Below are positions 9,659-18,849 of a DNA stretch of 64,000 nt, in pieces. Numbering within the stretch: the first letter of the stretch is position 1; each line of letters starts with the position of its first letter. Below the pieces are notes generated by a model. That model searched no databases. It saw only the letters and a list, made by a program, of their open reading frames with translations, and was not told the origin of the DNA. Made by a program: the position numbers and the translations under genes. The DNA is from Arenibacter catalasegens. GTDB lineage: Bacteria > Bacteroidota > Bacteroidia > Flavobacteriales > Flavobacteriaceae. The DNA lies in contig NZ_PHQQ01000014.1 in the NCBI RefSeq assembly GCF_002909235.1, positions 62,001 through 126,000 on the forward strand, read 5' to 3'.

Positions 9659-11149
9659 TTAGTTGGAAGCGAGCTTTTGATGCATTTTTTTTCCTTCCCT
9701 CACCAATATCCCAATGATTTCCTCAATATCTTTTTTTGAGGTCCTAAAGTTAACTATGCATCCCCTTAGACAATATTTATGTTGCACTATAGCATTTGAT
9801 AAGAAAACCTCCCCGCCTTGTTGCAATACATCCAATAAAGCTTCATTTAAAGTGTTTAAATACGCTTCATTCTTGCCCGATTTGTCTCCGTAACCCTCTG
9901 GAACATATCTTAAGGTAGTTATGCTCAAGTTTTGGGTTATAGCCTCCAATTCCGAATGATTTTCGGCTAATTGGAAAAGTAATTTGGATAATTCTATATC
10001 TTCCCTTATCGTTTTCAAATAACCATTTTTTCCTATTTGCTTTAAGGCCATCCAAACCTTAAGAGCTCTAAATCCACGCGAATTTTGAAGCCCATATTCA
10101 TAGAAATTATGAACTAGTCCGTCGTTGTTTTTACTGAAATTGTAATATTCGGGATGCGAACTATAGGTGTCAGTAAGGTGTTTGGGGTCCTTAACTAAAG
10201 TACAGCCAGCTTCCAATGGACTATATAACCATTTATGTGGATCAAGAGCAATGGAGTCGGCCTCTTTAATTCCTTGGAACATCTGTTTTAATTCAGGAAT
10301 TAAGGCGGCAGGGATACCATATGCACCATCTATATGGAACCATAAATTGTATGTTTTGCATATGGCTGCAATAGCCTGTAGGTTATCTACGACTCCTGTA
10401 CTCACATCTCCCGCAGTTCCAACAATCATAAACGGTTGATGGCCATCTTTTAGATCCTTTTTTATGGCTTGTTCCAGAAGGTCGTTGTCCATTCTATTAA
10501 AGCTGTCGGTAGGTATCCATCTGGTAGAATTTGAACCGTGACCAAAGAGAATAGCGGCTTTTTCAACCCATGTATGGGTGGTTTTTGAACAATAGACCAT
10601 TAATTTTTTTGAAGTGCTTGCTAGACCATCTTCTTTGATATTCTTCGGTGCTTTAGCAGTTCTTGCGGCTAAAAAGGCAGTAAAATTGGCCATATTACCT
10701 CCACTGACCAATATACCACCATATTCAGGGGAGACACCGATAAATTCGGCCAACCATTTTACAGTTTGCTTTTCAATTTCGGTTGCTACAGGGCTTAGTA
10801 TATTGGCGCCAACGTTGGAGTTAACCGAGGCCGCTAATAAATCGGCAAACATTCCAATGGGTGCTGGTGATGAGGTGATGTAGCCCATAAATTTAGGGTG
10901 ACCGTTCAGTAGGGAATGGTTCATCAATAATTCAGTGGCATTGGCGATTATATCAGCGGCCGGAATTCCATTGTCCGGTAGGGATGAGACCCCTAATAAT
11001 TTTTGTAATTCTTGGGGCGATTCTCCTGTGGTAACAGGTTTATCATCCATGGTGTCCAGAAATTCCGCGATCCTATCCACTAACTGATAACCGATATTCT
11101 TAAACTGTTCTTTGTTTATTTCCAGGGATGTGTTTCGATTGTCAGTCAT
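9659..11149 (-). CDS. PLP-dependent group II decarboxylase (aromatic amino acid / glutamate type)
   Basis: 496 residues, cytoplasmic. The PLP lysine is in ALDPHKWLYSP (K306). The cofactor-contacting aspartate is in FHIDGAYG (D274; most relatives have HVDAAYGG), and the ring-stacking histidine is in KTTHTWVEKAA (H192). The N-terminal HPKFMGYITSSPAPIG and FTSGGNMANFTAF-like SGGNMANF blocks are typical of DOPA/tyrosine/tryptophan decarboxylases. Substrate specificity cannot be read from sequence; an aromatic L-amino acid or a related acid is most likely. It appears monocistronic. Confidence 0.9.
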   Translation of the reverse strand: MTDNRNTSLEINKEQFKNIGYQLVDRIAEFLDTMDDKPVTTGESPQELQKLLGVSSLPDNGIPAADIIANATELLMNHSLLNGHPKFMGYITSSPAPIGMFADLLAASVNSNVGANILSPVATEIEKQTVKWLAEFIGVSPEYGGILVSGGNMANFTAFLAARTAKAPKNIKEDGLASTSKKLMVYCSKTTHTWVEKAAILFGHGSNSTRWIPTDSFNRMDNDLLEQAIKKDLKDGHQPFMIVGTAGDVSTGVVDNLQAIAAICKTYNLWFHIDGAYGIPAALIPELKQMFQGIKEADSIALDPHKWLYSPLEAGCTLVKDPKHLTDTYSSHPEYYNFSKNNDGLVHNFYEYGLQNSRGFRALKVWMALKQIGKNGYLKTIREDIELSKLLFQLAENHSELEAITQNLSITTLRYVPEGYGDKSGKNEAYLNTLNEALLDVLQQGGEVFLSNAIVQHKYCLRGCIVNFRTSKKDIEEIIGILVREGKKMHQKLASN

Positions 11150-11284
11150 GTCGTTAATAAATTAATTATTTTGTCAATTTAATCTTATTAGTAAATGAAG
11201 AATTATTTAGACTCTATTTAGGACGCTATTTTATAAATTCTTTTTATTTACTCCTTTAAAAGGTTCCACTGAATCCCTATTGGG

Positions 11285-11998
11285 CTATTGAAAATAAGTA
11301 ATGATTTCATCTGCGATAAGTTTGTGTCCTTCCGCATTTGGATGATTCACTTGGGACATAAATTTTGTAATGCTGTCACCCTTAATAACTTTTTCCTTGA
11401 ATAATGCGTAGCTGTCCACCAGTCCAACACCGTTCTCTTTGGCTAATTGTCGAATCTGATTTTTGTGCTGTTCTAAAACATTGTTCACTTCCAAAATATT
11501 TACTCTTTGGTCGGGGGAAGGGGTTAGTAGTATTATTTTAATATTCTTATCCAAAGCTTTTCCTATCATATTGCCCCAAGCCTCGTAGGACTTCTCAAGT
11601 CCAACTCCAACATCGTTCAATGCGTAGTCTATAAAGAGAACATCTGGCTTATGGATTAATACTTCCGATTCAAACCGGTCCGAGCCACTAACAGAATTCT
11701 CACCGCCTATAGAAGTATTAATAATGTTGACTACTGCAAAGGGATATTGATCCTTTATTCTTTTAAGTACTTGAAATGGATAGGAGTCCAAAGTATTTAC
11801 GACGGGGGTCTTAAAATAACCAGCAGGAACAGAATGACCATGAAAGACTAAATTGACTGTTCTATTGTTAGGCCATTTTTTGGTAAGTTCTATCTTGATA
11901 TCCTGTAAATAATCTGAAGGGGAGGCAATCAAATTTTGCGTTCTTGCTTCCCATGAAATTAATGCCAATAGTAATAAGGGAAAGTATATTTTGCTCAT
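11285..11998 (-). CDS. SGNH/GDSL hydrolase, exported
   Basis: 237 residues with a signal peptide (MSKIYFPLLLLALISWEARTQ). Block I is VFHGHSVPAGYF, with the nucleophile serine in GHSVPAG (canonical GDS is altered to GHS). Block II is SIGGENS, with the oxyanion glycine. Block III is YALNDVG, with the asparagine. Block V is NHPNAEGH, which carries the catalytic His; the usual DxxH aspartate position is occupied by Asn (NHPNAEGH), as also seen in some family members. Such enzymes are esterases/acetyl esterases acting on carbohydrates or lipids. The periplasmic location fits deacetylation of glycans. Confidence 0.82.
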   Translation of the reverse strand: MSKIYFPLLLLALISWEARTQNLIASPSDYLQDIKIELTKKWPNNRTVNLVFHGHSVPAGYFKTPVVNTLDSYPFQVLKRIKDQYPFAVVNIINTSIGGENSVSGSDRFESEVLIHKPDVLFIDYALNDVGVGLEKSYEAWGNMIGKALDKNIKIILLTPSPDQRVNILEVNNVLEQHKNQIRQLAKENGVGLVDSYALFKEKVIKGDSITKFMSQVNHPNAEGHKLIADEIITYFQ

Positions 11999-12399
11999 TA
12001 TCGTTTGTTTTTTATCAATTGTTGTCGAAATGACGACATGTATCTAGGCCTCCTGGCAAGGAGAAATTCATCTACAAATTTTTCGTGACGAAAAAGTAAA
12101 GATGATATAGAGTTATATATTCTTGTATCAAATTTACATCATTTCATACAAAGTTTTCTTGGGCAATTTTATCTTTCAGTTCTAAGGAAAAATGTGACAT
12201 CAGCCTAAAAAGCAGCTACTTTTATCGATGCCTGTAGTCTATCTAACCTACTATAATTTTTTAAACTAGGACGAATATTTTATGTGTGTTGGCAATATAT
12301 CTTTAGGTATGACATATTTTTCTACATATGTGAACTCTTTATAATGGTTATAATAATCAAAATTGCTCTTTTCTTCTATCTTTAGGAAAAAGATTGTGC
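11999..12399. other. Intergenic, no gene seen
   Basis: About 400 bp between two divergent genes (SGNH hydrolase and the RsbQ-like hydrolase). It is AT-rich and contains no plausible coding frame or RNA gene that I can support. It should hold the promoters of both neighbours, but no convincing -33/-7 pair at the expected spacing was found. Confidence 0.5.
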
Positions 12400-13209
12400 A
12401 TGGATGTTTTAAAAAGGAATAATGTAAATGTAATTGGGGACGGAACCCAAGTTATTATGTTTGCGCACGGTTTTGGATGCGACCAGGTAATGTGGAGATT
12501 TATTACTCCGGCTTTTATTGCAAATTATAAATTGGTTTTGTTCGATTATGTTGGCTGCGGTAAATCTGTTACGGGGCAATATAGTGAGGATCGTTACGGT
12601 TCACTTTACGGTTATGCCCAAGATGTTCTTGAAATATGTGATGCTCTAAACCTCGAAAACGTAATTTTTGTAGGGCATTCCGTAAGTTCAATGATAGGCA
12701 TTCTAGCTTCCATTCAACAACGGGAATTATTCCGATCATTAATTCTAGTATGTCCATCCCCATGTTATATTAATAAGCCGGGCTATTTTGGAGGCTTTGA
12801 AGAAAAGGACCTATATAGTCTTATGGAGGTCATGGAAAATAATTATGTTGGCTGGGCCAGCTTTCTGGCGCCGGTGGTCATGAAGAACGCAGAAAGGCCA
12901 GAACTTGTGCATGAACTTGAAGAAAGTTTCTGTTCCATGGACAAGGAGATTACAAGTAATTTTGCTAGGGTCACTTTTTTTTCAGACAACAGAGAGGATC
13001 TTTCCAAGGTAAAAGTTCCAAGCCTCATTCTTCAATGTTTGGAAGATGATATTGCCAATGAAAAAGTAGGGACATATGTACACCAAGAATTAAGAAATAG
13101 TGTGATATACCATTTGAACGCTACTGGACATTGTCCACATATGAGTCATCCGGAAGAAACAATTAAATGCATTCAGCGATATTTACAGACTGAAGATAAT
13201 CATACCTAA
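12400..13209 (+). CDS. RsbQ-like alpha/beta hydrolase
   Basis: About 269 residues from the ATG at 12400 (a TTG two codons upstream is possible). It strongly resembles Bacillus RsbQ throughout: FAHGFGCDQVMWR, LFDYVGCGKS, YAQDVLEICDALNL, FVGHSVSSMIG (nucleophile S94), SPCY and GGFEE, FFSDNREDLSKVKVPSLILQC, and GHCPHMSHPEETI. The triad is S94, D217 and H244. In Bacillus, RsbQ is needed for energy-stress activation of the PAS phosphatase RsbP, presumably by acting on a small hydrophobic ligand; plant KAI2/D14 receptors share the fold. The next gene, 24 bp downstream, starts with an RsbP-like PAS domain, so the receptor pair is conserved but feeds a kinase here. Confidence 0.92.
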   Translation: MDVLKRNNVNVIGDGTQVIMFAHGFGCDQVMWRFITPAFIANYKLVLFDYVGCGKSVTGQYSEDRYGSLYGYAQDVLEICDALNLENVIFVGHSVSSMIGILASIQQRELFRSLILVCPSPCYINKPGYFGGFEEKDLYSLMEVMENNYVGWASFLAPVVMKNAERPELVHELEESFCSMDKEITSNFARVTFFSDNREDLSKVKVPSLILQCLEDDIANEKVGTYVHQELRNSVIYHLNATGHCPHMSHPEETIKCIQRYLQTEDNHT

Positions 13210-13233
13210 TTAAACATTTGAAGCTAAGAATCA

Positions 13234-14436
13234 GTGAATATTAATCCTCCCTGTTATATGTTTTCTTTTTCGGTAGACGGCTGTCTTACCGATATAAACC
13301 AATTGATGCTGGGTCATTTGGAATATGAAGACTTGGAAGTAATAGGCCGATTGCGGTTTGAAGACCTGCTAACTGGTGGAAGCCGGATTTTTTATAAGAC
13401 CCATTTCCTGCCTATGTTAATGATGCAGGGTAAAGTAGATGAAATGTTTTTATCCTTATGTTCTAAATCTGGCAAGGAATATCCGGTTCTCATGAATATG
13501 TCCCTTTCCGGCAAAACGGAAATATCTACCGTACAGGCTGTTGGACTTCAAATGGCCAAGCGCAATAAGTATGAAAAAGGAATTCTGGAGGCTAAGCAAG
13601 CGGCAGAAAAGGCACTTGGAGAGAATGCACTTCTGTTGAAAATGAAGGCAGATTTGGAAAGAAATGAGCAATTATTGGAGCACCAATTACGTGAACTAAA
13701 ACGAATTAATCAGGAGCATGTTGAATTTAATAAAGTGCTTTCCCATGACATGCAGGAACCCTTGCGAAAAATACACTTGTTTGCAGGTCTTCTTGAAGGT
13801 AAAAAAGAGAAGGAGGAGGGTGTAGGAGTAGAGTTTACATCCTATCTCAAAAAACTTCGAGACTTATCGGAATATTCTCGGGACTTATTGATGCGGTTAC
13901 AACGCTTTCATTCTTTGGAAAATAGGATGAATGACTTCACCGTGGGTAACTTGGAGGAAATGATCAAAGCCGCCTTGGCAAGACTAGGTATCCCTGAAAT
14001 TCTGCCAGATTTAAGTCAATTGAGGGTACAAGAAGTCCGTGGTGATATACCTAGGTTGACTAGAGTGATGAGGGAATTGTTGGCCAACGCATATCGGTTC
14101 CGAAATCTGGATAAACAGTTGTACATTGAAATTTCATCGGAACTGATTATGGATAATTATTATAAATCTGTAGAAGATGCCTACCGGTATACGGACTTTA
14201 TCCAGATTCGGATCAAGGACAATTCTAAGGGATTTCCCAATAATGCCCAGGGTAAAGTTTTTGGATTGTTACAGAAATTTCACGTTGAAAGTGGTAGGGG
14301 TTTAGGGCTGGCTTATTGTAAAAAGATAGTTGGTTTGCACCAAGGTCATATTTTAATGAAACCCATTGCAGGCGGAGGATCACAAATTATTATTATGCTA
14401 CCTTGTATACCGTCAGGAATAAGGGCAGATAAATGA
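13234..14436 (+). CDS. PAS sensor histidine kinase paired with RsbQ-like hydrolase
   Basis: 400 residues from a GTG. The PAS domain spans about residues 5-105. The text FSVDGCLTDINQLML, DLLTGGSRIFYKTHFLPML and EMFLSLCSKSGKEYPVLMNMS, and the exit MAKRNKYEKGILEAKQAAEKAL, follow the N-terminal PAS and linker of Bacillus RsbP. A coiled coil (about 112-165) leads to a HisKA box LSHDMQEPLRKI (H171). The ATPase domain has N285 in ELLANAYRF, DNSKGF at 329-334 (usually DNGxGF) and GRGLGLAYCKKIV at 355-367. No receiver domain is attached and no response regulator is adjacent. RsbP carries a PP2C phosphatase at this position, so the output has been exchanged. Confidence 0.9.
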   Translation: MNINPPCYMFSFSVDGCLTDINQLMLGHLEYEDLEVIGRLRFEDLLTGGSRIFYKTHFLPMLMMQGKVDEMFLSLCSKSGKEYPVLMNMSLSGKTEISTVQAVGLQMAKRNKYEKGILEAKQAAEKALGENALLLKMKADLERNEQLLEHQLRELKRINQEHVEFNKVLSHDMQEPLRKIHLFAGLLEGKKEKEEGVGVEFTSYLKKLRDLSEYSRDLLMRLQRFHSLENRMNDFTVGNLEEMIKAALARLGIPEILPDLSQLRVQEVRGDIPRLTRVMRELLANAYRFRNLDKQLYIEISSELIMDNYYKSVEDAYRYTDFIQIRIKDNSKGFPNNAQGKVFGLLQKFHVESGRGLGLAYCKKIVGLHQGHILMKPIAGGGSQIIIMLPCIPSGIRADK

Positions 14437-14548
14437 ACCCTTATTCCACAGCTTTCTAGTTTATAATATTAAGGCTATTGTTTAGGAATATATAATCTCC
14501 ATGAACGTAAAATAGTTATAGGGCTCGTTATCTTGAACTTCCTTTCTT

Positions 14549-14556
14549 TATATTTG
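14549..14556 (+). promoter_or_regulatory. Probable -7 box for ppnP
   Basis: TATATTTG matches the Bacteroidota -7 consensus TAnnTTTG and lies 26 bp before the ATG at 14582, a normal leader distance. No TTG at ideal -33 spacing was found (nearest TTG at 14533). Confidence 0.4.
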
Positions 14557-14581
14557 CCAGCTATCCTATAAAAGAAAATTT

Positions 14582-14863
14582 ATGATCTCGAGTAACGAAT
14601 ATTTTGATGGAAACGTAAAATCCCTTGGTTACACCTCGGCAACTGGGAAGTCGACCCTGGGGGTAATGGAACCTGGTGAGTATGAATTTGGGACTACTGC
14701 CAAGGAAACCATGAATGTTATAGAGGGGGAATTAATTGCGCTGTTGCCCGGGGAAACTGAATGGAAATCCTTCAAGGCAGGTGCTTCCTTTAAAGTTGGG
14801 GCCAACACTTCTTTTAAGGTTAAATCGGTTAGACAAACTTCTTATTTGTGTCAATACTCATAA
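14582..14863 (+). CDS. ppnP: Pyrimidine/purine nucleoside phosphorylase
   Basis: 93 residues, the usual length of PpnP (formerly YaiE/DUF1255), a small cupin. It starts with SNEYFDGNVKSLGY and contains LGVMEPGEYEFGT, MNVIEGELIALLPGETEW, FKVGANTSFKVK and the C-terminal TSYLCQY, all matching the family from memory. PpnP performs phosphorolysis of a broad set of nucleosides to base and ribose-1-phosphate in the cytoplasm. It is a single gene with its own -7 box and converges with the VOC gene at 14925. Confidence 0.93.
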   Translation: MISSNEYFDGNVKSLGYTSATGKSTLGVMEPGEYEFGTTAKETMNVIEGELIALLPGETEWKSFKAGASFKVGANTSFKVKSVRQTSYLCQYS

Positions 14864-14924
14864 TCTAACAAATATTTTATCTGGACCTTTTTACCATTGG
14901 TGAGAGACCAAGAATTTAACAGCT

Positions 14925-15362
14925 TCAGAGAATCTGGTTAAATTCCAATTTTTCTCCATCTGGCCCCCTGACGGCAAAATATTTACAGCCCTTTTCCCAG
15001 AAATTCAAGAATATAGGTTGTTCCTCTATTATGGTGAAACCAGCTGCCTTAAGTTCGTTAAATGCTTTTTCAACATCGGCCACATCGAAGGCTATATGGT
15101 CCACATGGCCATCTTTACGGGATTTTAATTCCAATAGGTCGTTTTTGGTAACCTGGTATAGTTCAATAATTACGCCTTTTTGCTCCATCATAGCCACGAG
15201 TATGGTATCGTTTTCTTCAGGAACATCTACATGGGAATCCAAGACTCTCTTAAAGCCTAGGGATTCGTAAAATTTCAAAGAAGCCTTTAAGTTGGAAACA
15301 GGTAGTCCAAGGTGCTGCAGTCCGTTGAAATTGCCTTGGAGGAAGGTTTTTCTTGGGCTCAT
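14925..15362 (-). CDS. VOC (glyoxalase I-like) family protein
   Basis: About 145 residues from the ATG at 15362. The frame is open further to an ATG at 15437, but the extra 25 residues are outside the domain and look non-conserved. NGLQHLGLPVSNLKASLKFYESLGF opens the first module, and GHVDHIAFDVADVEKAFNELKAAGF and RGPDGEKLEFNQ form the second, with histidine and glutamate at the usual metal-ligand sites. This resembles glyoxalase I/lactoylglutathione lyase-type proteins. Substrate unknown. It is not closely similar to the VOC gene at 7846. Confidence 0.82.
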   Translation of the reverse strand: MSPRKTFLQGNFNGLQHLGLPVSNLKASLKFYESLGFKRVLDSHVDVPEENDTILVAMMEQKGVIIELYQVTKNDLLELKSRKDGHVDHIAFDVADVEKAFNELKAAGFTIIEEQPIFLNFWEKGCKYFAVRGPDGEKLEFNQIL

Positions 15363-15634
15363 AGTTATTGATTTTGGATTAGTATTGAAAGATAACAAAT
15401 TAATTTTAGGGCTTTTGCCTTTCAATACTTCGGCCATATGTTAAAAGATGGTACACTTTTAATTGCCTTGTGGTCTATACCTTATAATTTTCACATACTT
15501 ATGTGATTGTCGTCTTCGCACTTTCTGTCTTCCTTTGTCAAGTATATTTTAATCTCTGTCCCATGACTTTATGGGCATCAGATTATAAACTAAATATTCT
15601 CATATCCATAAAATAAAATCTAAATTAAAAGTTT

Positions 15635-16204
15635 ATGAAAAAAACATTTTTCGCGCTTGCCGTCACCAGTTTAATGATAAGTGCATGTGGCTCACCAAAA
15701 CAAAAGGAAGTAACAAAAGAAGATCTGTCAAGCTCCGACGACCGTATAGAACGAGGGGAATTTTTGGTTGCGACCCTAGGGTGCAACGATTGTCACTCCC
15801 CTAAAGTTATGACGGAAAGAGGTCCGGTGCCCGATCCCAATAGATTGTTATCCGGCCATGATTCCAATGAAATTTTGCCTGACTATGATCCCCAATCGGT
15901 AGGGGGCTACGTGCTGTTTAATATGAACGGAACCGCAGCAATAGGACCATGGGGCACTTCTTTTGCCGGTAATTTAACCCCTGATGATACAGGTATAGGA
16001 TTTTGGTCAGAGGAGCAGTTTGTGAAAGCCATACAAAATGGAAAGTTTAAAGGTCTAGACAATAGTAGACCGTTATTGCCCCCTATGCCCTGGGAAGGAT
16101 ATGCCAAATTATCGGAGGAAGACCTGAAAGCCATTTTCAGTTATTTAAAGAGTATAAAGCCGGTTAAGAATATAGTACCACCAGCAATCTTGCCAGAACT
16201 TTAA
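15635..16204 (+). CDS. Cytochrome c-type lipoprotein
   Basis: 189 residues. It has a lipoprotein signal with lipobox ISAC (C18), so it is anchored in a membrane facing the periplasm. One haem c site, CNDCH, is at residues 50-54. The core (GHDSNEILPDYDP, AIGPWGTSFAGNLTPDDTGIG, FVKAIQNGKFKG, PPMPWEGYAKLSEEDLKAIFSYLKSIKPV) matches the cytochrome c family found in Bacteroidota dehydrogenase/respiratory contexts. The methionine in PPMPW is the likely distal haem ligand. It appears to be a single gene, probably an electron carrier for a periplasmic oxidoreductase. Confidence 0.9.
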   Translation: MKKTFFALAVTSLMISACGSPKQKEVTKEDLSSSDDRIERGEFLVATLGCNDCHSPKVMTERGPVPDPNRLLSGHDSNEILPDYDPQSVGGYVLFNMNGTAAIGPWGTSFAGNLTPDDTGIGFWSEEQFVKAIQNGKFKGLDNSRPLLPPMPWEGYAKLSEEDLKAIFSYLKSIKPVKNIVPPAILPEL

Positions 16205-16266
16205 ATGGCCATAAATCTTCTGGAAAGTGCTAGGTCTAATGCCTATTTCAAAATTTTTGGAGTAGA

Positions 16267-17199
16267 CTATTTTTTGTAATCCGATTTTACAATTGCTTTA
16301 ATTCCTTCCAAATAGGGAGTGGTTTTAAAATCAAAATGATTATTGAATTTGTCCGAATTGAAGACATAATCCCTGTCATATTGATACATCATTTCGGGCA
16401 TTTCCTTCATAATAGGAATAAAAAGGCCCATAATTTTCACTATTAATTTATTGGCTACCTGAATTCGAGGTTTCACACCCATTTCTCTGGCAATGGCCCC
16501 AATCCATTCCTTACCGGTAAAGGGGTTATTTGCTGTTGGCAAATGCCATACCTGATTGTACGCTTCTGCGGAATTACCAAGCAAGGCGGTTGCTCTGCCT
16601 GCATCTGGTGTATAGGTGAAGGAATGCCTAAAATCTACAGAGGATAGCCAATTTGCTTTTTTCCCGTTACTTAAAGGTTTAAAAACCATCTCTGTCAACA
16701 TGCTCGAATTTCTAATATTTGGGCCATAAAAATCTGCAGAACGTGCGATCAAGGCTTCAAGTTGCCCTTCTTTGATTTTGTTCATAATCATGGCAGCTAC
16801 TTCCGAACGAATTTCACCTTTCTTGCTTGGGGGATTAATGGTTGTTTCCTCATTCATTTCATTTAAACAATTGAGGTCGTACATGTATATATTGTCAAAA
16901 AACACCAATTTGCACTTACATTCTATGCAGGCATCTATTACATCTTTTATGAATTTTGGCCAGTTATGCTGCCAAACTTTAAGATTATAGGGAAATCCAA
17001 CAGAGACATAAACAATGCTCGAGCCTTGGACTGCTTCAAAAACCTTTGTGCTATCCAAAAGATCAGCGGAAAGAAGTGAGTCCGTATCATTTATCTTTTG
17101 CGGATTTCTACTTACCAATCTGATGTCGGTAGTATAATCTTTTAAAGCCTTGGCCAGTTCAATGCCAAATGCCCCACCAGAGCCCAATATTGTTTGCAT
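16267..17199 (-). CDS. NAD(P)-binding epimerase/reductase-like protein (atypical SDR)
   Basis: 310 residues. The N-terminus, TILGSGGAFGIELAKAL, is a Rossmann dinucleotide loop. RLVSRNPQKI suggests NADP recognition, and YVSVGFPYN and FFDNIYMY are the central strands. ARSADFYGPN corresponds to the substrate region of extended SDRs. The classic YxxxK pair is not evident, as in atypical SDRs such as NmrA-like or complex I-associated types. Substrate unknown. It is transcribed divergently from the glycosidase-like gene at 17491. Confidence 0.78.
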   Translation of the reverse strand: MQTILGSGGAFGIELAKALKDYTTDIRLVSRNPQKINDTDSLLSADLLDSTKVFEAVQGSSIVYVSVGFPYNLKVWQHNWPKFIKDVIDACIECKCKLVFFDNIYMYDLNCLNEMNEETTINPPSKKGEIRSEVAAMIMNKIKEGQLEALIARSADFYGPNIRNSSMLTEMVFKPLSNGKKANWLSSVDFRHSFTYTPDAGRATALLGNSAEAYNQVWHLPTANNPFTGKEWIGAIAREMGVKPRIQVANKLIVKIMGLFIPIMKEMPEMMYQYDRDYVFNSDKFNNHFDFKTTPYLEGIKAIVKSDYKK

Positions 17200-17490
17200 A
17201 GTTGTTTCTTTTATTGATTAAGGGGATATTTTAGATCTTTCTTTTGTTATTGGTTGCTATAGTTGTGAATTAGTTACAGCAATTTCTCGCTAATATTTTT
17301 TGACCGTCAAAAGAACTTGGTTAAAATTAACAATTCTACTCATTCTTATACAGCTGTATTAAGTTTTAATCGGCCTATGTTTGGTGATTTAAACCAGTCT
17401 TTTAGGTTTGGGACTTTGTCAAATATAAAATTGTATTTTAGAAGTGCCTCTATATATCATAGAGGCAGTATACTTAATTTGAAACCCATA

Positions 17491-18849
17491 ATGAATTATA
17501 TGAAGAAATCGATATTAACCTTGTTCTCTATTGCCATTGCGGTATCTGGTTATGGGCAATCTGCATCTACTCAAGAGAGCCCTATTTTAAGTGGTAAGGA
17601 TTTTCAATTCCTGCAAACACTTACGGAAACAATAATTGATAGCTCTCGTATTTACCCTGGTCAAAAGGTGGCGGACAAAATGGGTACCAACAATACAGGC
17701 ATGGTATTGGTAAAACCAGGGGGGAGGGGGAGTTATCCTGCTTTTTGGATACGTGATTACGCCATGTCTTTGGAATCTGGGTTTATAACCGCGGACGAGC
17801 AAAGGAACATGTTAATACTAACGGCTTCAACACAGGCCGATAAAACATGGATTACCAAAAATGGAGCCCTAATCCCTTTTGGGGCTATAGCAGATCACAT
17901 TCGTATGGATGACAGTCTCCCAATATACTTTCCGGGGACCTATAGCTTCGAGGAACAGGGAACTCCACAATTTGGTAGGACGCCTCCCTATGGGGATCAG
18001 TTCCTGTTTGTTCATATGGCCCATTATTATATAAAGAATACGGCCGAAGTATCCATTTTGAATCAGGAAATAAATGGAGCAAGGCTAATAGACCGCCTAG
18101 AAATTGCTTTTAACGTGCCTCCTTCCAGGTTGGATAATCATATCGTAACTACTACAGACCATTTTAGAGGTATCGACTTCGGTTTTAGGGATGTAATGAC
18201 TATTACGGGAGATCTTAGTTTTCCATCCATATTAAAATTCAGGGCAGCTTTGGAGCTTGCTGAATTGTTTGAAAAATTGAAAATTAAGACCAAAGCGGAT
18301 AAATACAGGTCAATTGCCGATAAGATTAAAGTGGCAATACCAACCTTGTTTATGGATGAAAGAGGCATGCTAAGAGCATCAAACGGAAAAGGAGGTCAGG
18401 CAGACGTTTGGTCCACGGCCTTAGCGATTTATTACGATATTTTAAGCAAGGAGGATACCGAAAGGACAAGTCGGTTCTTGTCCATTGCTTATGAAAAAGG
18501 TTACCTAGCGTACAAAGGGAATATTAGACATATATTAACTACAGACGACTTTAACGAATCCACGGCCTGGGAATTCTCATTGGCCAAAAAAAATACCTAT
18601 CAGAATGGAGCCTATTGGGGAACGCCAACAGGATGGGTGTGCTATGCCATTGCCAAGACCAATTTTAACCTGGCCCAGAAATTGGCGAAGGAATTCATAG
18701 AGGATCTACGTCAGAACGATTTTAGGAAAGGGATTGACTACGGGGCCCCTTTTGAATGTATTCATCCTTCCGGGCACACACAAAATCCGTTGTATATGAC
18801 CACATTAAGTTGCCCTTTGGCTGCATTCAGGACTATTAGAAAACCTTGA
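17491..18849 (+). CDS. Exported (alpha/alpha)6 six-hairpin glycosidase-like protein
   Basis: About 452 residues from the ATG at 17491. The frame is open 58 codons further upstream, but a signal peptide (MKKSILTLFSIAIAVSGYGQ) begins just after this ATG. Conserved-looking blocks are RGSYPAFWIRDYAMSLESG (the WxRDxxM pattern of amylase/trehalase-like six-hairpin enzymes), GGQADVWSTALAIYY, NESTAWEFSLAKKNTYQNGAYWGTP split across the domain, and HPSGHTQNP near the end. Acidic residues in IRDYA and TAWEF are candidate general acid/base. I cannot assign a GH family. It is periplasmic and lies upstream of the PSCyt1 operon. Confidence 0.75.
   Translation: MNYMKKSILTLFSIAIAVSGYGQSASTQESPILSGKDFQFLQTLTETIIDSSRIYPGQKVADKMGTNNTGMVLVKPGGRGSYPAFWIRDYAMSLESGFITADEQRNMLILTASTQADKTWITKNGALIPFGAIADHIRMDDSLPIYFPGTYSFEEQGTPQFGRTPPYGDQFLFVHMAHYYIKNTAEVSILNQEINGARLIDRLEIAFNVPPSRLDNHIVTTTDHFRGIDFGFRDVMTITGDLSFPSILKFRAALELAELFEKLKIKTKADKYRSIADKIKVAIPTLFMDERGMLRASNGKGGQADVWSTALAIYYDILSKEDTERTSRFLSIAYEKGYLAYKGNIRHILTTDDFNESTAWEFSLAKKNTYQNGAYWGTPTGWVCYAIAKTNFNLAQKLAKEFIEDLRQNDFRKGIDYGAPFECIHPSGHTQNPLYMTTLSCPLAAFRTIRKP

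Noticed and set aside
12363-12384. A -33/-7 promoter for the RsbQ-like gene (TTG ... TATCTTTA)
   Set aside because: Spacing of 11 bp is too short and the -7 lacks the final G.
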